Shown here: piece after piece, positions 36,659-46,273 of the stretch | Layout: each line of letters starts with the position of its first letter | How positions within the stretch are numbered: the first letter of the stretch is position 1 | Origin: Parachryseolinea silvisoli | Lineage (GTDB): Bacteria; Bacteroidota; Bacteroidia; Cytophagales; Cyclobacteriaceae | NCBI RefSeq assembly: GCF_021190955.1 | Contig: NZ_JAIOAO010000002.1 | Location: 372,001 to 436,000 of the forward strand | Direction: 5' to 3' | DNA: 64,000 nt | Position numbers and translations under genes: made by a program | Notes under the pieces: model-generated | Databases searched by the model: none | What the model was told of the DNA's origin: nothing | The model's input: the letters and a program-made list of their open reading frames with translations, nothing else

Positions 36659-37435
36659 CTACTTAATTCCGTTCGCCTTTTTTATATAGAGCTCAAGCGC
36701 ACCCGTCATTGACGGCGCGTTCGGCAGGGGTGCTTCAATGTCCAAAATAAGGCCGGCATCGCGTACAGCCTTGGCCGTTGTTGGGCCAAAAACCGCTATG
36801 CGGGTGTTATTTTGCTTGAATTCAGGGAAATTGACAAAAAGGGAGTTGATGCCTGAAGGGCTGAAAAACGCCAGAATATCGTAAAACACTTCTTTCAGGT
36901 CCGATAAATTGGCGGCTACCGTATGGTAAATGATGGCTTCGGTGTAATTGTATCCGCCGTCTTTTAGAAAATCAGGGATGTCATTTTTACGGATATCCGA
37001 GCAGGGGAAGAGGTATTTCTCGTTTTTGTGTTTCTTGAGCATCTCCAGCAGATCTTGAGCCGTCTTCAAACCCGTGAAGATTTTACGTTTACGGATCACG
37101 ATGTATTTCTGCAGGTAGTTCGACGTCTGCTCTGAGATGCAAAAGTATTTCATCTCCGGAGGCATCTCGAGTTTTAGTTCCTGACAGATATGAAAGAAAT
37201 GGTCAACGGCATTACGACTTGTGAAAATAATGGCCGTATGGTTTAGGATGTCGATCTTCTGCTTGCGAAATTCTTTGACAGGTACTGGCTCTACCTGAAT
37301 GAACGGGCGGAAATCGATTTTCAGGTTATACTTTTCAGCCAACTTCAGGTAGGGAGAGTTCGCATCAGCCGGAGCTTCTTGGGTCACCAGAATGCTTTTT
37401 ACCTTGCGCATCCTGTCAGTAGCAATTTCACTCAT
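36659..37435 (-). CDS. hemD: Uroporphyrinogen-III synthase
   Basis: HemD closes and inverts ring D of the tetrapyrrole. The 258-residue protein has the typical two-domain low-similarity pattern: ILVTQEAPADANSPY at the start, TAIIFTSRNAVDHFF, KYFCISEQTSNYLQK, FFSPSGINSLF, and RIAVFGPTTAKAVRDAGL. Another in-frame ATG lies 24 bases downstream. It follows the DUF4271 gene by 23 bases, an arrangement frequent in Bacteroidota. Confidence 0.88.
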   Translation of the reverse strand: MSEIATDRMRKVKSILVTQEAPADANSPYLKLAEKYNLKIDFRPFIQVEPVPVKEFRKQKIDILNHTAIIFTSRNAVDHFFHICQELKLEMPPEMKYFCISEQTSNYLQKYIVIRKRKIFTGLKTAQDLLEMLKKHKNEKYLFPCSDIRKNDIPDFLKDGGYNYTEAIIYHTVAANLSDLKEVFYDILAFFSPSGINSLFVNFPEFKQNNTRIAVFGPTTAKAVRDAGLILDIEAPLPNAPSMTGALELYIKKANGIK

Positions 37436-37458
37436 ATCAACACGTAAACGAATTCAGG

Positions 37459-38571
37459 CTAATTGTACAGTACCTTTAATGTTATCAAAAAGGGTATCAA
37501 TTCGGTAGCACAAATGTACGAAAATAAATGAAACAACGAGTGGCTCATTTTGCTACTTAACTTGAAAATGATCAACACCATCCAAACAACAAGGGTCCAT
37601 CCAAAAAACTGCAGCAGGCCGTAGAAAAAACCGGCATGCTGGCCATGCATGATGAAGTACCCAGACATAATGATCGTAACGGTTCCAAACACTACCAACA
37701 ACACACGTACCCAATTGAAAAAATGTGTGCCCGCCGCCTCCGGCACACCGAATAAGCTCGTTAATCCGTACACCAGCGTCATCTTCACAAAGAAGATTCC
37801 CAGCACAATCAGGCTCAATTCCAGCCATTGCAGCATCGCCATGGGAAAATTCTCTGCTTTAAACAGCAAGGCCGTCGTATATTCTGTGGGTAGAAAATGA
37901 AAAATGATCATCAGGTAATACCCCAGCATCATACTACAGAAAATATAGAAGAGAATATTCGTGCTGCTGGTGATCCGCGTGTATACCTGACTGTCGTCCA
38001 TTTCACGCATGGAGAATATTTTGATAACCGAAAAATAATCTGATGCCAGCTTGGGATTCAGGCGAATGATGGTAATGACCAGCATCACTAACACCAGTAA
38101 CCCGATGATGGCGAAGTCGCGAAAGGAAGTATTGCGTGGCACCAACTGCTCTTCTGTGCTGGCCTTTTGCGGCGCGCGCGTCAGCACCTGGGTGCTGAGA
38201 TCCTCCTGCCAGATGCGTTTTTGACGGACGGCCACCGTAAACGACGGCGAAAAAATACCCGCCAGGCTGTCGATGTCGAGATGCAAACGCGTACCAGTAC
38301 CGGCGAGCTTGCCGTCGATGAACAGGTTAAACGGTTGAGGGCTGCTCACTGCCAGAAGATCGTGTTGAAATTTACCGGCATCCACGCGAAAGTAAACCGT
38401 CGACACCTTCTCGTTTCCGGTAAAAGCCTCGTATTTGCCCTCCTCAAAGTAGGTCCACTCGGATGCGAAATCCTTGCGGATAGCATACTGCTGCGCCGCG
38501 GCCTGTACTGTGAGTAGACATGCCAGACAGCTAAAGAGGACCAGTTTTTTTACGCTCATCATACGGCTCAA
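37459..38571 (-). CDS. DUF4271 family membrane protein
   Basis: The 370-residue protein starts with a signal-like segment (KKLVLFSCLACLLTVQAAAQ). A periplasmic beta domain follows, up to about residue 150. Six or so membrane helices come next (FAIIGLLVLVMLVITIIRL, ILFYIFCSMMLGYYLMII and later ones). It ends in CATELIPFLITLKVLYN. The family is restricted to Bacteroidota and often precedes hemD; its function is unknown. Two further ATG codons lie within 12 bases of the first. The start is 55 bases from the divergent hemW gene. Confidence 0.85.
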   Translation of the reverse strand: MSRMMSVKKLVLFSCLACLLTVQAAAQQYAIRKDFASEWTYFEEGKYEAFTGNEKVSTVYFRVDAGKFQHDLLAVSSPQPFNLFIDGKLAGTGTRLHLDIDSLAGIFSPSFTVAVRQKRIWQEDLSTQVLTRAPQKASTEEQLVPRNTSFRDFAIIGLLVLVMLVITIIRLNPKLASDYFSVIKIFSMREMDDSQVYTRITSSTNILFYIFCSMMLGYYLMIIFHFLPTEYTTALLFKAENFPMAMLQWLELSLIVLGIFFVKMTLVYGLTSLFGVPEAAGTHFFNWVRVLLVVFGTVTIIMSGYFIMHGQHAGFFYGLLQFFGWTLVVWMVLIIFKLSSKMSHSLFHLFSYICATELIPFLITLKVLYN

Positions 38572-38583
38572 AAATATTCAGAA

Positions 38584-38616
38584 TTGGTCTCATATCCCGA
38601 AATGCCCGTAAGTTTG
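38584..38616 (+). promoter_or_regulatory. Promoter of hemW with a very short leader
   Basis: TTG at 38584-38586 and TAAGTTTG at 38609-38616 are 22 bases apart. The ATG is at 38627, so the transcript would begin about four bases before it. The -33 box lies just upstream of the divergent DUF4271 gene. Confidence 0.6.
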
Positions 38617-38626
38617 CCACACGAAT

Positions 38627-39757
38627 ATGGCCGGAATCTATTTTCACATTCCCTTTTGCAAGCAGGCATGCCACTACTGTGACTTTCACTTTTCCACGAA
38701 TCAGGAGAAAAAGGGAGAAATGGTCGGTGCGCTGGTGCGCGAGCTGGAGCTCCAAAAGTCGTACCTGGCGGGTGAAACGATCGAGACCGTGTATTTCGGC
38801 GGGGGCACACCCTCGCTTCTGTCGGTGGTGGAAATAGAAACGCTATTAGAAGCCGTTGCTAAAACCTACTCATTGGCGCCCACTGGGGAAATAACGCTGG
38901 AAGCCAATCCCGACGACCTTCACGCCGAAAAATTGGTGGATTTGCGTGCCGCAGGAGTCAATCGCCTGAGCATCGGCATTCAGTCGTTTGATGATCGGGT
39001 GTTGCATTTCTTACATCGCGCACACAGCGCCTCGGCAGCGCAGCAGTGCCTGGAGCAAGCGCGTGCGGCAGGCTTCGACAACATCAGCCTCGACTTGATT
39101 TATGCCATTCCTGGGCAACCGGTGGAGACCTGGCGGGAAAATATTCGGCGCGCACTGTCTTTTGCACCGGAACACATCTCATCCTATTCTCTTACAATCG
39201 AAGAAAAGACAGCGTTCGGCAAGTGGGCGGCCACGGGCAAGCTCAAAGCTGTAGAGGATGACCTCGCGGCAGCGCAGCTGGAGATGCTGGTAGAGATGCT
39301 GGACGTTGCCGGCTATGAGCAATACGAAGTGTCGAACTTTGCTCGGCCTGGATATTATTCGCGTCACAATAGCAGCTATTGGCAGCAAAAAAAATACCTG
39401 GGCATTGGCCCAAGCGCCCATTCCTATGACGGCCAGAGCCGGCAATACAATGTCGCGAACAACCATGTTTATTTGCGCGGATTGCAAGAAGATAAAATTC
39501 CATTTACACACGAAGCGCTGACGCCGGAAGATGTCATAAACGAATACCTGCTAACCACCCTGCGTACGTCCTGGGGCGCTGATCTGCGGAAACTGCGACA
39601 GGAGCTTCAGTACGACCTGCAGGCTCTACACGGTCCCTACCTGAATACACTCTTTGCCGAAAGTCTGGCCATCGTGTCAGGCGATACCCTGCAACTCACC
39701 AGGCGCGGTAAGATGCTGGCCGATAAGATCGCGGCCGACTTATTTGCGACAAAATAA
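38627..39757 (+). CDS. hemW: Radical SAM heme chaperone HemW
   Basis: The 376-residue protein has the HemW radical SAM motif with Cys11, Cys15 and Cys18 (FCKQACHYCDF). Also present are VYFGGGTPSLL, GVNRLSIGIQSFDD and SLDLIYAIPGQPVETW. The C-terminal HemW domain has YEQYEVSNFARPGYYSRHN and LGIGPSAHSYDG. It was long misnamed oxygen-independent coproporphyrinogen oxidase; HemW proteins bind heme and lack the HemN-specific extra Cys. It is divergent from DUF4271-hemD. Confidence 0.95.
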   Translation: MAGIYFHIPFCKQACHYCDFHFSTNQEKKGEMVGALVRELELQKSYLAGETIETVYFGGGTPSLLSVVEIETLLEAVAKTYSLAPTGEITLEANPDDLHAEKLVDLRAAGVNRLSIGIQSFDDRVLHFLHRAHSASAAQQCLEQARAAGFDNISLDLIYAIPGQPVETWRENIRRALSFAPEHISSYSLTIEEKTAFGKWAATGKLKAVEDDLAAAQLEMLVEMLDVAGYEQYEVSNFARPGYYSRHNSSYWQQKKYLGIGPSAHSYDGQSRQYNVANNHVYLRGLQEDKIPFTHEALTPEDVINEYLLTTLRTSWGADLRKLRQELQYDLQALHGPYLNTLFAESLAIVSGDTLQLTRRGKMLADKIAADLFATK

Positions 39758-39822
39758 AACCGCGTCGCAACGGCCAAGCAGGAAGTTTCGTAATTTTCAC
39801 GACCGTTCCCTATCCGAGACCC

Positions 39823-40182
39823 ATGGAAGAAAAAAAAGTGTATATGTTGCTCAAAGCCGTGATCTTTCACTACCACGGTCTGGACGACATAGAAAAAAAC
39901 GATTTAGAGAAAACCGCGCACGAGCTAAACGCCCAGGATGAATACAAGTGGGCGCTGGATTTTGTAGCGCAAGATTATGTCACCTCTTTCGACCGCGCCC
40001 GTGATTACCTGAACGAGATCATCGGCGACTATCCCAAAGAAAAGCGCGTGGAGCTAATCAATATGGTTTGGCAAGCAAACAACCTCAAGGGCTACGTGAC
40101 CGAAATGGAGGCCACGGCCATGCTGAAGCTTGCCAAAGACTGGAATGTACAAAAAGAACTGATCGAGCTTGTGTTAGCCTGA
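39823..40182 (+). CDS. Small helical protein of unknown function (possibly TerB-like)
   Basis: The 119-residue protein is charged and helical, without signal or membrane segments. It begins MEEKKVYMLLKAVIFHYHGL and contains LDFVAQDYVTSFDRARDYLN and a final helix EATAMLKLAKDWNVQKELIE. The length and pattern of amphipathic helices recall TerB-like domains, but no metal-binding Asp/His pattern is clear, so this is a weak suggestion. It follows hemW by 65 bases and is convergent, five bases apart, with the response regulator. Confidence 0.6.
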   Translation: MEEKKVYMLLKAVIFHYHGLDDIEKNDLEKTAHELNAQDEYKWALDFVAQDYVTSFDRARDYLNEIIGDYPKEKRVELINMVWQANNLKGYVTEMEATAMLKLAKDWNVQKELIELVLA

Positions 40183-40187
40183 ACCCA

Positions 40188-40910
40188 TTACAGGCTCATC
40201 ATATCTTTAAACTTGGCCGCCTGCCGACGACTTACTTCAACCTTATCCCCGCCCCGAAGTTTTACCATAAGCCCGCCGTTGAACCACGGCTCGATGCCTT
40301 CTACCCAGCTCAGGTTGACGATGTGCTTACGGCTCGCCCGGAAGAAAGCGCGTTCGTCCAGCTTTTCATCCAATGCATTCAACGACTTGTGAATCATCGG
40401 CCGGTTGGCATCAAAGTATACTTTGATGTAGTTACCGTCTGACTCGAACAGGCGCACATTTGAAAGGCTCACAAACCAGCAGCGGTCGCCGTCTTTTACA
40501 AATACCTGGTCGTTCAGACCCAGCTTTTTCTCCGGCCCACGAACGGCGGCAAGCTTGGCACGCTCCTTTTCCGCGAGTTTCGAGACAGTTTCCAGTAGCC
40601 GTTCCGGTTGAATGGGCTTAAGCAGATAGTCCAGCGCATTTACCTCAAAAGCCTTGATCGCAAACTCATCATAGGCAGTCGTGAACACCACCAGTGGCAC
40701 AGCATCCAATTCTTCGAGCAGCTGGAAGCCTGTCTTTCCGGGCATTTGGATGTCCAGGAATAGCAGGTCGGGATTCAGGTCGTTTACCAGCTGCGTCGCC
40801 TCGTCGGCGTTGGCCGCCTCACCCACTACTTCGATCATCGGATGATCTTCCAACAACTTCATTAGCTCTTTTCGCGCCAGGCGCTCATCATCCACGATTA
40901 ATGCTCTCAT
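40188..40910 (-). CDS. LytTR-family response regulator
   Basis: The 240-residue protein has a receiver domain with the phosphate acceptor Asp53 in LLFLDIQMPGKTG, the acidic pair near residues 7-8 (VDDE), and Lys in LLKPIQ. A LytTR DNA-binding domain follows from about residue 140 (VSLSNVRLFESDGNYIKVYF, RASRKHIVNLSWVEGIEPW). It overlaps the kinase gene by 23 bases, so the two form a translationally coupled pair. Confidence 0.95.
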   Translation of the reverse strand: MRALIVDDERLARKELMKLLEDHPMIEVVGEAANADEATQLVNDLNPDLLFLDIQMPGKTGFQLLEELDAVPLVVFTTAYDEFAIKAFEVNALDYLLKPIQPERLLETVSKLAEKERAKLAAVRGPEKKLGLNDQVFVKDGDRCWFVSLSNVRLFESDGNYIKVYFDANRPMIHKSLNALDEKLDERAFFRASRKHIVNLSWVEGIEPWFNGGLMVKLRGGDKVEVSRRQAAKFKDMMSL

Positions 40911-41946
40911 AGGTAAAATTTTGAGGAATGATTATTTCAGTAAGTACAAAATTATCGTTTTCATTCACAATCCGGAACGATGCCTCGTCTCCATAGATCA
41001 GTTTTAAGCGCTGCATGGTATTTTTCAATCCCAAACCTCCTTTGCGTTTGTTCCCTTGCACCAGGTGCCCTGTATTGCGAATATGGACCTTCAAACGGTT
41101 ATTATCAACAGATGTCTTCACCTGAATCACGCCGCCCTGCGTAAGTTTCGAAATCCCGTGCTTGATACCGTTCTCCACCAGCGTCTGAATCATCAGCGGT
41201 GGCACCAAAAAGTTTTGCGATTGCGGATGTATGTCGAACTCCGTCTTTAGCCGCTCCTCAAAGCGAATGCTCTCCAGTCCCAGGTAATCCCGCACCAACC
41301 GCATCTCGTCATCGAACTTGGTAAGCCCTTTCTTATCCATCGCCAGGCTATTGCGCAAAATATTGGAGAGCTGGTTAATGGCCTGTTTGGACTTCGAGGG
41401 GTTCTCGTCTACCAGGGCACGAATGCTGTTTAACGCATTGAAGATAAAATGCGGGTTGAGCTGCGACTTGAGGTTGTTCAGCTCGATCTCGATCATCGAC
41501 GCCTCGTACTTCAGCGACTTATTATACCGGTCGAAATAGTGATAGGTAAAATAAAACACCGACCACAGGAAGAATACGATCGCATAAAAGGACGTCTGCC
41601 CCAGGATTTGTGCCGGGTCAAACGCAGTGCGCGGATCAAATAATCGACCGAGGATCAAATTAACGGGTATACGTAAGAAATATACCGTCACCCCCATCAA
41701 AATCACGGCCACAAATACACCCGGGATAAGTTTTGGCATAGGCAGGTACAGCCACCGCCAGCGGTTCAGGAATAAGCGGAATAAGTGTGTGATCATGAGG
41801 CATAAAAAAGCCTCGAACAGCAAGAACGTAATGCGACGCGTCGCAAAACCATCAGAAGCAAAGAAGCTGAAGACAATCTGGACAACGGCGTAGAATAACC
41901 ACCCGCCGGTTTGTAGTGTCCAATACAATCTGTGCTTATTTACCAT
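40888..41946 (-). CDS. LytS/YehU-type sensor histidine kinase
   Basis: The 352-residue protein has four membrane helices in the first 135 residues. The His_kinase domain follows, with the phospho-acceptor His166 in SQLNPHFIFNALNSIRALV. The ATPase part has PPLMIQTLVENGIKHGISK and KGGLGLKNTMQRL. There is no large extracellular sensor, so the signal is probably sensed in the membrane. It is the partner of the overlapping LytTR regulator. Confidence 0.94.
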   Translation of the reverse strand: MVNKHRLYWTLQTGGWLFYAVVQIVFSFFASDGFATRRITFLLFEAFLCLMITHLFRLFLNRWRWLYLPMPKLIPGVFVAVILMGVTVYFLRIPVNLILGRLFDPRTAFDPAQILGQTSFYAIVFFLWSVFYFTYHYFDRYNKSLKYEASMIEIELNNLKSQLNPHFIFNALNSIRALVDENPSKSKQAINQLSNILRNSLAMDKKGLTKFDDEMRLVRDYLGLESIRFEERLKTEFDIHPQSQNFLVPPLMIQTLVENGIKHGISKLTQGGVIQVKTSVDNNRLKVHIRNTGHLVQGNKRKGGLGLKNTMQRLKLIYGDEASFRIVNENDNFVLTEIIIPQNFTYESINRG

Positions 41947-42021
41947 ATCGCCTCTGCGAAAAGTTCAAAATATACGCAAATCGCGGGCACCCGGCATCCC
42001 AAATTTATGTGGGTGGTGGAT

Positions 42022-42270
42022 CTACAGGTATTTAAACTGCAGGAGGTATAAGAAAAGTATGCCTGTCACAATAATCAGCGACCAGGTAATGGTCACGATC
42101 GTTTTTTTATACGCGACAAGCTTTGGCTCGGCGGCCATCGAGTTGAACGCAAAGGCCAGACTGGCCAGTATATACAAAGATGCTTCGAGCAGATCTCCTG
42201 TGTATACCTGGTAGACTCCTACCAAAAAGAAAAGGAAGCTGACCAGGTATGGGCGTAGGCGTGCTATCAT
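42022..42270 (-). CDS. Small membrane protein of unknown function
   Basis: The 82-residue protein has three hydrophobic segments (YLVSFLFFLVGVYQVYT, EASLYILASLAFAFNSMA, IVTITWSLIIVTGILFLYLL). The N terminus is basic (MIARLRPY). I do not recognise a family. It lies between uvrA (35 bases) and the kinase gene (75 bases) on the same strand. Confidence 0.6.
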   Translation of the reverse strand: MIARLRPYLVSFLFFLVGVYQVYTGDLLEASLYILASLAFAFNSMAAEPKLVAYKKTIVTITWSLIIVTGILFLYLLQFKYL

Positions 42271-42305
42271 GTTGATACTGTGTGAAAATCGATTATTATC
42301 ACGGG

Positions 42306-45152
42306 TTAATTCAACTCGGCCTTCAGGAACTTACCCGTGTAGCCTGTGGTATTTTTGGCCACCTCCTCGGGGGTGCCCCGGGCGATGATCTTGCCACCTT
42401 TTGCGCCACCTTCCGGCCCCAGGTCGACGATATGGTCCGACGACTTGATAACGTCGAGGTTGTGCTCGATTACCAATACCGTATTGCCCTTGTCGACAAG
42501 TTTCTGCAACACATCGAGCAAATGCGCAATATCCTGGAAGTGCAACCCCGTGGTGGGCTCATCCAGAATGTACATCGTCTTACCGGTATCGCGCTTCGAC
42601 AGCTCCGTTGCCAACTTCACACGTTGTGCCTCCCCGCCAGAAAGTGTCGTAGCATGTTGTCCCAGGGAAATATAACCCAGACCCACTTCGCCAAGCGTTT
42701 GGATCTTGCGCAAGATCTTTGGCTGGTTCTCAAAGAACGTGATCGCTTCCTCCACCGTCATATCCAGCACGTCGCTGATCGACTTCCCTTTGAATCGTAC
42801 TTCCAGCGTCTCCCGGTTATACCGCTTCCCCTTACAAGTTTCGCAAGGTACATATACGTCCGGAAGAAACTCCATTTCAATGAGACGTAAACCGGCCCCT
42901 TCGCATGTTTCGCACCGGCCACCCTTTACATTAAACGAGAACCGACCGGTTTTATATCCACGGATCTTTGACTCCGGCATCTGCGTAAACAGGTCGCGGA
43001 TATCGCTGAACACCCCCGTATAAGTAGCCGGGTTCGAACGCGGTGTGCGGCCAATGGGTGACTGATCTACTTCTATCACTTTGTCGATATGCTCAAGCCC
43101 TTCCATCTTTTTATGCGACAGCGGCTCTGTACGCGAATTATAGAAGTGACGATTGAGGATCGGGAAAAGTGTTTCATGGATCAGCGTAGACTTACCACTG
43201 CCCGAGACACCCGATATACACGTGAGCGTGCCCAGCGGTATCTCGAGTGTAACATCTTTCAGGTTGTTACCTGAAGCACCCGTCAGCACCAGCTTCTCAC
43301 CACTGCCTTTGCGTCTGTCCTTCGAAAATTGTATACCGATCTTGCCGCTCAGGAATTTGGCCGTAGTACTGTCGTTCTTCAAAAACGTTTTCGGATCGCC
43401 CGCGGCCACGACGTGACCTCCATGACGGCCCGCCCCCGGACCAATGTCGAGTATATAATCCGATGCTAACATCATGTCCTTGTCGTGCTCCACCACTACC
43501 ACGCTGTTACCAATGTCGCGCAGGTCTTGCAGCGCTTTGATCAGTTTAACGTTGTCGCGTGCATGCAGCCCGATGCTGGGCTCGTCGAGAATGTATAACA
43601 CCCCTACCAGCTGTGTACCGATCTGTGTGGCCAATCGTATACGTTGCGACTCACCACCACTCAGTGTGCGAATGGGCCGATTGAGGTTCAGGTAGTCCAG
43701 GCCGACGTCCAGCAAGAAGCCTATACGCTTCCGGATCTCCTTCAACACCTCCGTGGCGATTACCTTCTGCTTGGCATTGAGTCGTCCTTCTAAACCGTCA
43801 AACCATTTTTTCAAGGACTGGATGTCAAGTATAGCCAGTTCGGCAATGTTCTTGTCGTCGATCTTAAAATGCAACGACTCCTTCTTCAAACGCGCGCCGT
43901 TACATTCCGGACATGTGCGAACGACCGTGAAATCCTCCACCCATTTTCGCATTGACTCCGACCCTTCATCGCGTTGCTTCTCGAGGAAGTTGATGATGCC
44001 TTCAAAGCGCACGTTCCAGTCCGTGCCAGGATATTTTACCGAGGCCACCGGCACGGGTGTATCGTCGCCATAGAGCATCACCTTGATAACATCCTTGGGT
44101 ATATCTTTGACCGGTGTCGACAACGTCAGCTTGTGACGCTTCAGCATCGACTCGATCTTCTTAAAGATCCAAATGTCTCGGTACTCACCCAGCGGCAAAA
44201 TACCACCCCGGCTGATGCTCAACTTCTTGTCGGGCATGATCGAATCTTCCGTGATCTCTTCGATCTGTCCCAACCCGTTACACGTGGGGCACGCCCCATA
44301 CGGGGAGTTGAAAGAAAATGTATTCGGCGCCGGCTCATCATACGACAGGCCCGTTTTGGGGTCCATCAGGAATTTGGAGAAATGATGCACCTTGCCACCC
44401 TCTTCCATCACCATGATGACGCCCTTGCCCTCTTTCAGTGACTTGGCGATCGATTGCCCGATGCGATGTTTGTCTTTGGGATCGGCCACGATCCTGTCCA
44501 TCACCACTTCGATGTCGTGTATCTTGTAACGGTCCACCTGCATCTTGGCCGTGATCTCTTGCACATCGCCATCTATACGCACTTTGGTGTAACCCGACTT
44601 TCGGATCTGCTGGAAGAGCTCGCGATAGTGACCTTTACGCCCCTTGACGATTGGCGCCAGGAGCACCAACTTTTTACCTTTCAGGGTTGTGATGATCGCA
44701 TCCAGGATTTGTTCTTCCGATTGACGCACCATTTTATCGCCAGACAGATACGAAAAAGCTTCGCCGGCCCGCGCGTACAACAGACGCATAAAATCGTATA
44801 TCTCTGTTACAGTACCCACAGTGGAACGTGGGTTCCGCGACGTCGTTTTTTGTTCGATGGAAATAACGGGGCTCAGGCCATTGATCTTGTCAACATCCGG
44901 CCGCTCGAGGTTGCCCAGAAAGCTCCGCGCGTATGCAGAAAAGCTTTCCATGTAGCGACGTTGCCCTTCGGCATAAATAGTATCAAAGGCAAGTGAAGAC
45001 TTTCCGCTGCCGCTGATGCCGGTAATGACAACTAACTTGTTACGCGGAAAGCTAACGTTGATGTTTTTCAGGTTATGCTCACGGGCCCCGATGACTTCGA
45101 TATACTCATGACCGGTCTGGTCCTGGATCTTTTTTTCTGCTGCTTTCGCCAT
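42306..45152 (-). CDS. uvrA: UvrABC system protein A
   Basis: The 948-residue damage-recognition ATPase has two ABC modules. The first P-loop is [20 protein letters not shown]; the second is [17 protein letters not shown]. Signature motifs are [16 protein letters not shown] and [16 protein letters not shown]. The zinc Cys pairs are in [25 protein letters not shown] and CETCKGKRY. It loads UvrB at lesions; uvrC is at 29007 in this window. Confidence 0.98.
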   Translation of the reverse strand: MAKAAEKKIQDQTGHEYIEVIGAREHNLKNINVSFPRNKLVVITGISGSGKSSLAFDTIYAEGQRRYMESFSAYARSFLGNLERPDVDKINGLSPVISIEQKTTSRNPRSTVGTVTEIYDFMRLLYARAGEAFSYLSGDKMVRQSEEQILDAIITTLKGKKLVLLAPIVKGRKGHYRELFQQIRKSGYTKVRIDGDVQEITAKMQVDRYKIHDIEVVMDRIVADPKDKHRIGQSIAKSLKEGKGVIMVMEEGGKVHHFSKFLMDPKTGLSYDEPAPNTFSFNSPYGACPTCNGLGQIEEITEDSIMPDKKLSISRGGILPLGEYRDIWIFKKIESMLKRHKLTLSTPVKDIPKDVIKVMLYGDDTPVPVASVKYPGTDWNVRFEGIINFLEKQRDEGSESMRKWVEDFTVVRTCPECNGARLKKESLHFKIDDKNIAELAILDIQSLKKWFDGLEGRLNAKQKVIATEVLKEIRKRIGFLLDVGLDYLNLNRPIRTLSGGESQRIRLATQIGTQLVGVLYILDEPSIGLHARDNVKLIKALQDLRDIGNSVVVVEHDKDMMLASDYILDIGPGAGRHGGHVVAAGDPKTFLKNDSTTAKFLSGKIGIQFSKDRRKGSGEKLVLTGASGNNLKDVTLEIPLGTLTCISGVSGSGKSTLIHETLFPILNRHFYNSRTEPLSHKKMEGLEHIDKVIEVDQSPIGRTPRSNPATYTGVFSDIRDLFTQMPESKIRGYKTGRFSFNVKGGRCETCEGAGLRLIEMEFLPDVYVPCETCKGKRYNRETLEVRFKGKSISDVLDMTVEEAITFFENQPKILRKIQTLGEVGLGYISLGQHATTLSGGEAQRVKLATELSKRDTGKTMYILDEPTTGLHFQDIAHLLDVLQKLVDKGNTVLVIEHNLDVIKSSDHIVDLGPEGGAKGGKIIARGTPEEVAKNTTGYTGKFLKAELN

Positions 45153-45180
45153 GAATTGAACTTACCAATAATGAGAAATA

Positions 45181-45210
45181 CAAAAATGCCGCGCCGATCG
45201 TTTCCCGCAA
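45181..45210 (-). promoter_or_regulatory. Candidate uvrA promoter
   Basis: On the minus strand TTG (45208-45210) is followed after 19 bases by CATTTTTG (45181-45188), one base off TAnnTTTG. It ends 28 bases before the uvrA ATG. No SOS-box-like palindrome was noticed beside it. Confidence 0.4.
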
Positions 45211-45296
45211 AATGAAAAAATCGGAATCGTACGATCTTTCTTCAAATTCCGCCAGCGATGTGCCCGGCTGTCTGTGCCACCACTTCACCTATCGAT

Positions 45297-45410
45297 GGAC
45301 ATACCCATCTGTTTTCCTAGTGCCTTATAGCTAGGATATCACTAGCATAACACTAGCTCAATACTAGCGTAAGTCTAGGACATCCGCGGACTATCCGGCA
45401 CTGTATGTCC
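45297..45410. repeat. Inverted-repeat-bounded intergenic segment
   Basis: GGACATAC (45297-45304) and AGTGCC (45319-45324) on the left have their inverted copies GGCACT (45397-45402) and GTATGTCC (45403-45410) on the right. They enclose the CTAG array. The arms are not evenly spaced, so they would form an interrupted hairpin. A CTGTTTTC on the left also has a near-inverse AGAAAAACAG at 45411-45420. No gene fits the 318-base gap 45153-45470. Confidence 0.5.
45331..45378. repeat. Five CTAG tetramers at exact 11-bp spacing
   Basis: CTAG occurs at 45331, 45342, 45353, 45364 and 45375, each 11 bases from the next. A sixth lies 14 bases upstream at 45317. The seven spacer bases vary (GATATCA, CATAACA, CTCAATA, CGTAAGT). 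Because CTAG is palindromic and 11 is not a multiple of 3, the array places TAG stops in all six frames. It lies about 180-225 bases upstream of uvrA and beyond the terminator of the gene at 45471. Function unknown. Confidence 0.8.
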
Positions 45411-45449
45411 AGAAAAACAGGAAGGCCACCCTTTCCAGGATAGCCTTCC
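45411..45449 (-). terminator. Terminator of the gene at 45471-46205
   Basis: GGAAGGC (45420-45426) and GCCTTCC (45443-45449) form a 7-bp stem with a 16-base loop. On the minus strand the stem is followed by TGTTTTTC. It sits 22 bases after the stop of the outer-membrane-type gene. Confidence 0.7.
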
Positions 45450-45470
45450 CATACGCCCGCAGGCAAAATA

Positions 45471-46205
45471 TTATTTCCGATTGCCGTAAAACAGAGTAAT
45501 AAACAGCGTCGGGTAAAATGCATAGTTTTTGGCAGCCGCCATCAATTCCACTTTTTCAGTGTAGGCATCTAGCAGAAATCCTGCCTCAAAACCCGTCACC
45601 TGGCTTTTAATCGTGCCCAGCTCAAAGTTAAGCGCAGCTTTTATATTGGCGCCGGGAGCGATCTTCGACTCGTCAATGCCCTGGAACAAACGGCCGGTGC
45701 CAAAGATAGACGTGACGCCGATGTTGGTGTCATACTGCGCCGTATTCGTTACAAACGAAGTGTTGTCTACGCTATATTCCACGTAATACGGGGCCACAAT
45801 ACCAATGGTCGGACCCGCTGCAAAAATGGCTTTGATTTCCACCCCTTGTTGCGGTGCTTTTTTGAACAAGATAAAGTCGCGTCCGTATTGCAGGCGGAGG
45901 GCATAGAGATAATTCTTTTTTCCGAGAATAAAGAAGTTGCCGGTGTTGGGTGAGCTGGTGCGTACTTCCTGTGGATTCTTCACGTTCATGATCTCCAGAC
46001 CATACGTTTCCAGTACGCGGTCGCTCAACTTACGCGCTTTTTTGAAAACCAGGCCCCCGATGAGCCCCCCTGCTGTATTTTTATTGATCCCCCACGTAAA
46101 CTCTGACTGGTAATCATAGCTATCTTGCGTTTGTGCATTTGCCACAATCGCCACCAACAAAAAGGCCATTAACAGGGAGATCTTATCCAGACGCAACATC
46201 CTCAC
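45471..46205 (-). CDS. Secreted, probably outer-membrane, beta-barrel protein of unknown function
   Basis: The 244-residue protein has a signal peptide (ISLLMAFLLVAIVANAQ). Alternating strands follow: FTWGINKNTAGGLIGGLVF, NYLYALRLQYGRDFILF, AIFAAGPTIGIVAPYYVEYS, and a C-terminal strand ending in LFITLFYGNRK. The pattern suits a small outer-membrane barrel. I do not recognise a characterised family. It has its own terminator and is divergent from the second OsmC gene by 68 bases. Confidence 0.7.
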   Translation of the reverse strand: MRMLRLDKISLLMAFLLVAIVANAQTQDSYDYQSEFTWGINKNTAGGLIGGLVFKKARKLSDRVLETYGLEIMNVKNPQEVRTSSPNTGNFFILGKKNYLYALRLQYGRDFILFKKAPQQGVEIKAIFAAGPTIGIVAPYYVEYSVDNTSFVTNTAQYDTNIGVTSIFGTGRLFQGIDESKIAPGANIKAALNFELGTIKSQVTGFEAGFLLDAYTEKVELMAAAKNYAFYPTLFITLFYGNRK

Positions 46206-46273
46206 AAAGATACTTTGGATTAAATTTAAACTTTTAATTACCTAACGCAAATACTAACCCCAAGTTATTCGAT

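Noticed and set aside
45106-45288. A 60-codon open frame overlapping the start of uvrA on the same strand
   Set aside because: It lies mostly in the promoter region, overlaps uvrA in another frame and has no recognisable motif.
45331-45378. CRISPR or iteron array
   Set aside because: The repeated unit is only four bases; there is no long repeat, no cas gene and no replication gene nearby.
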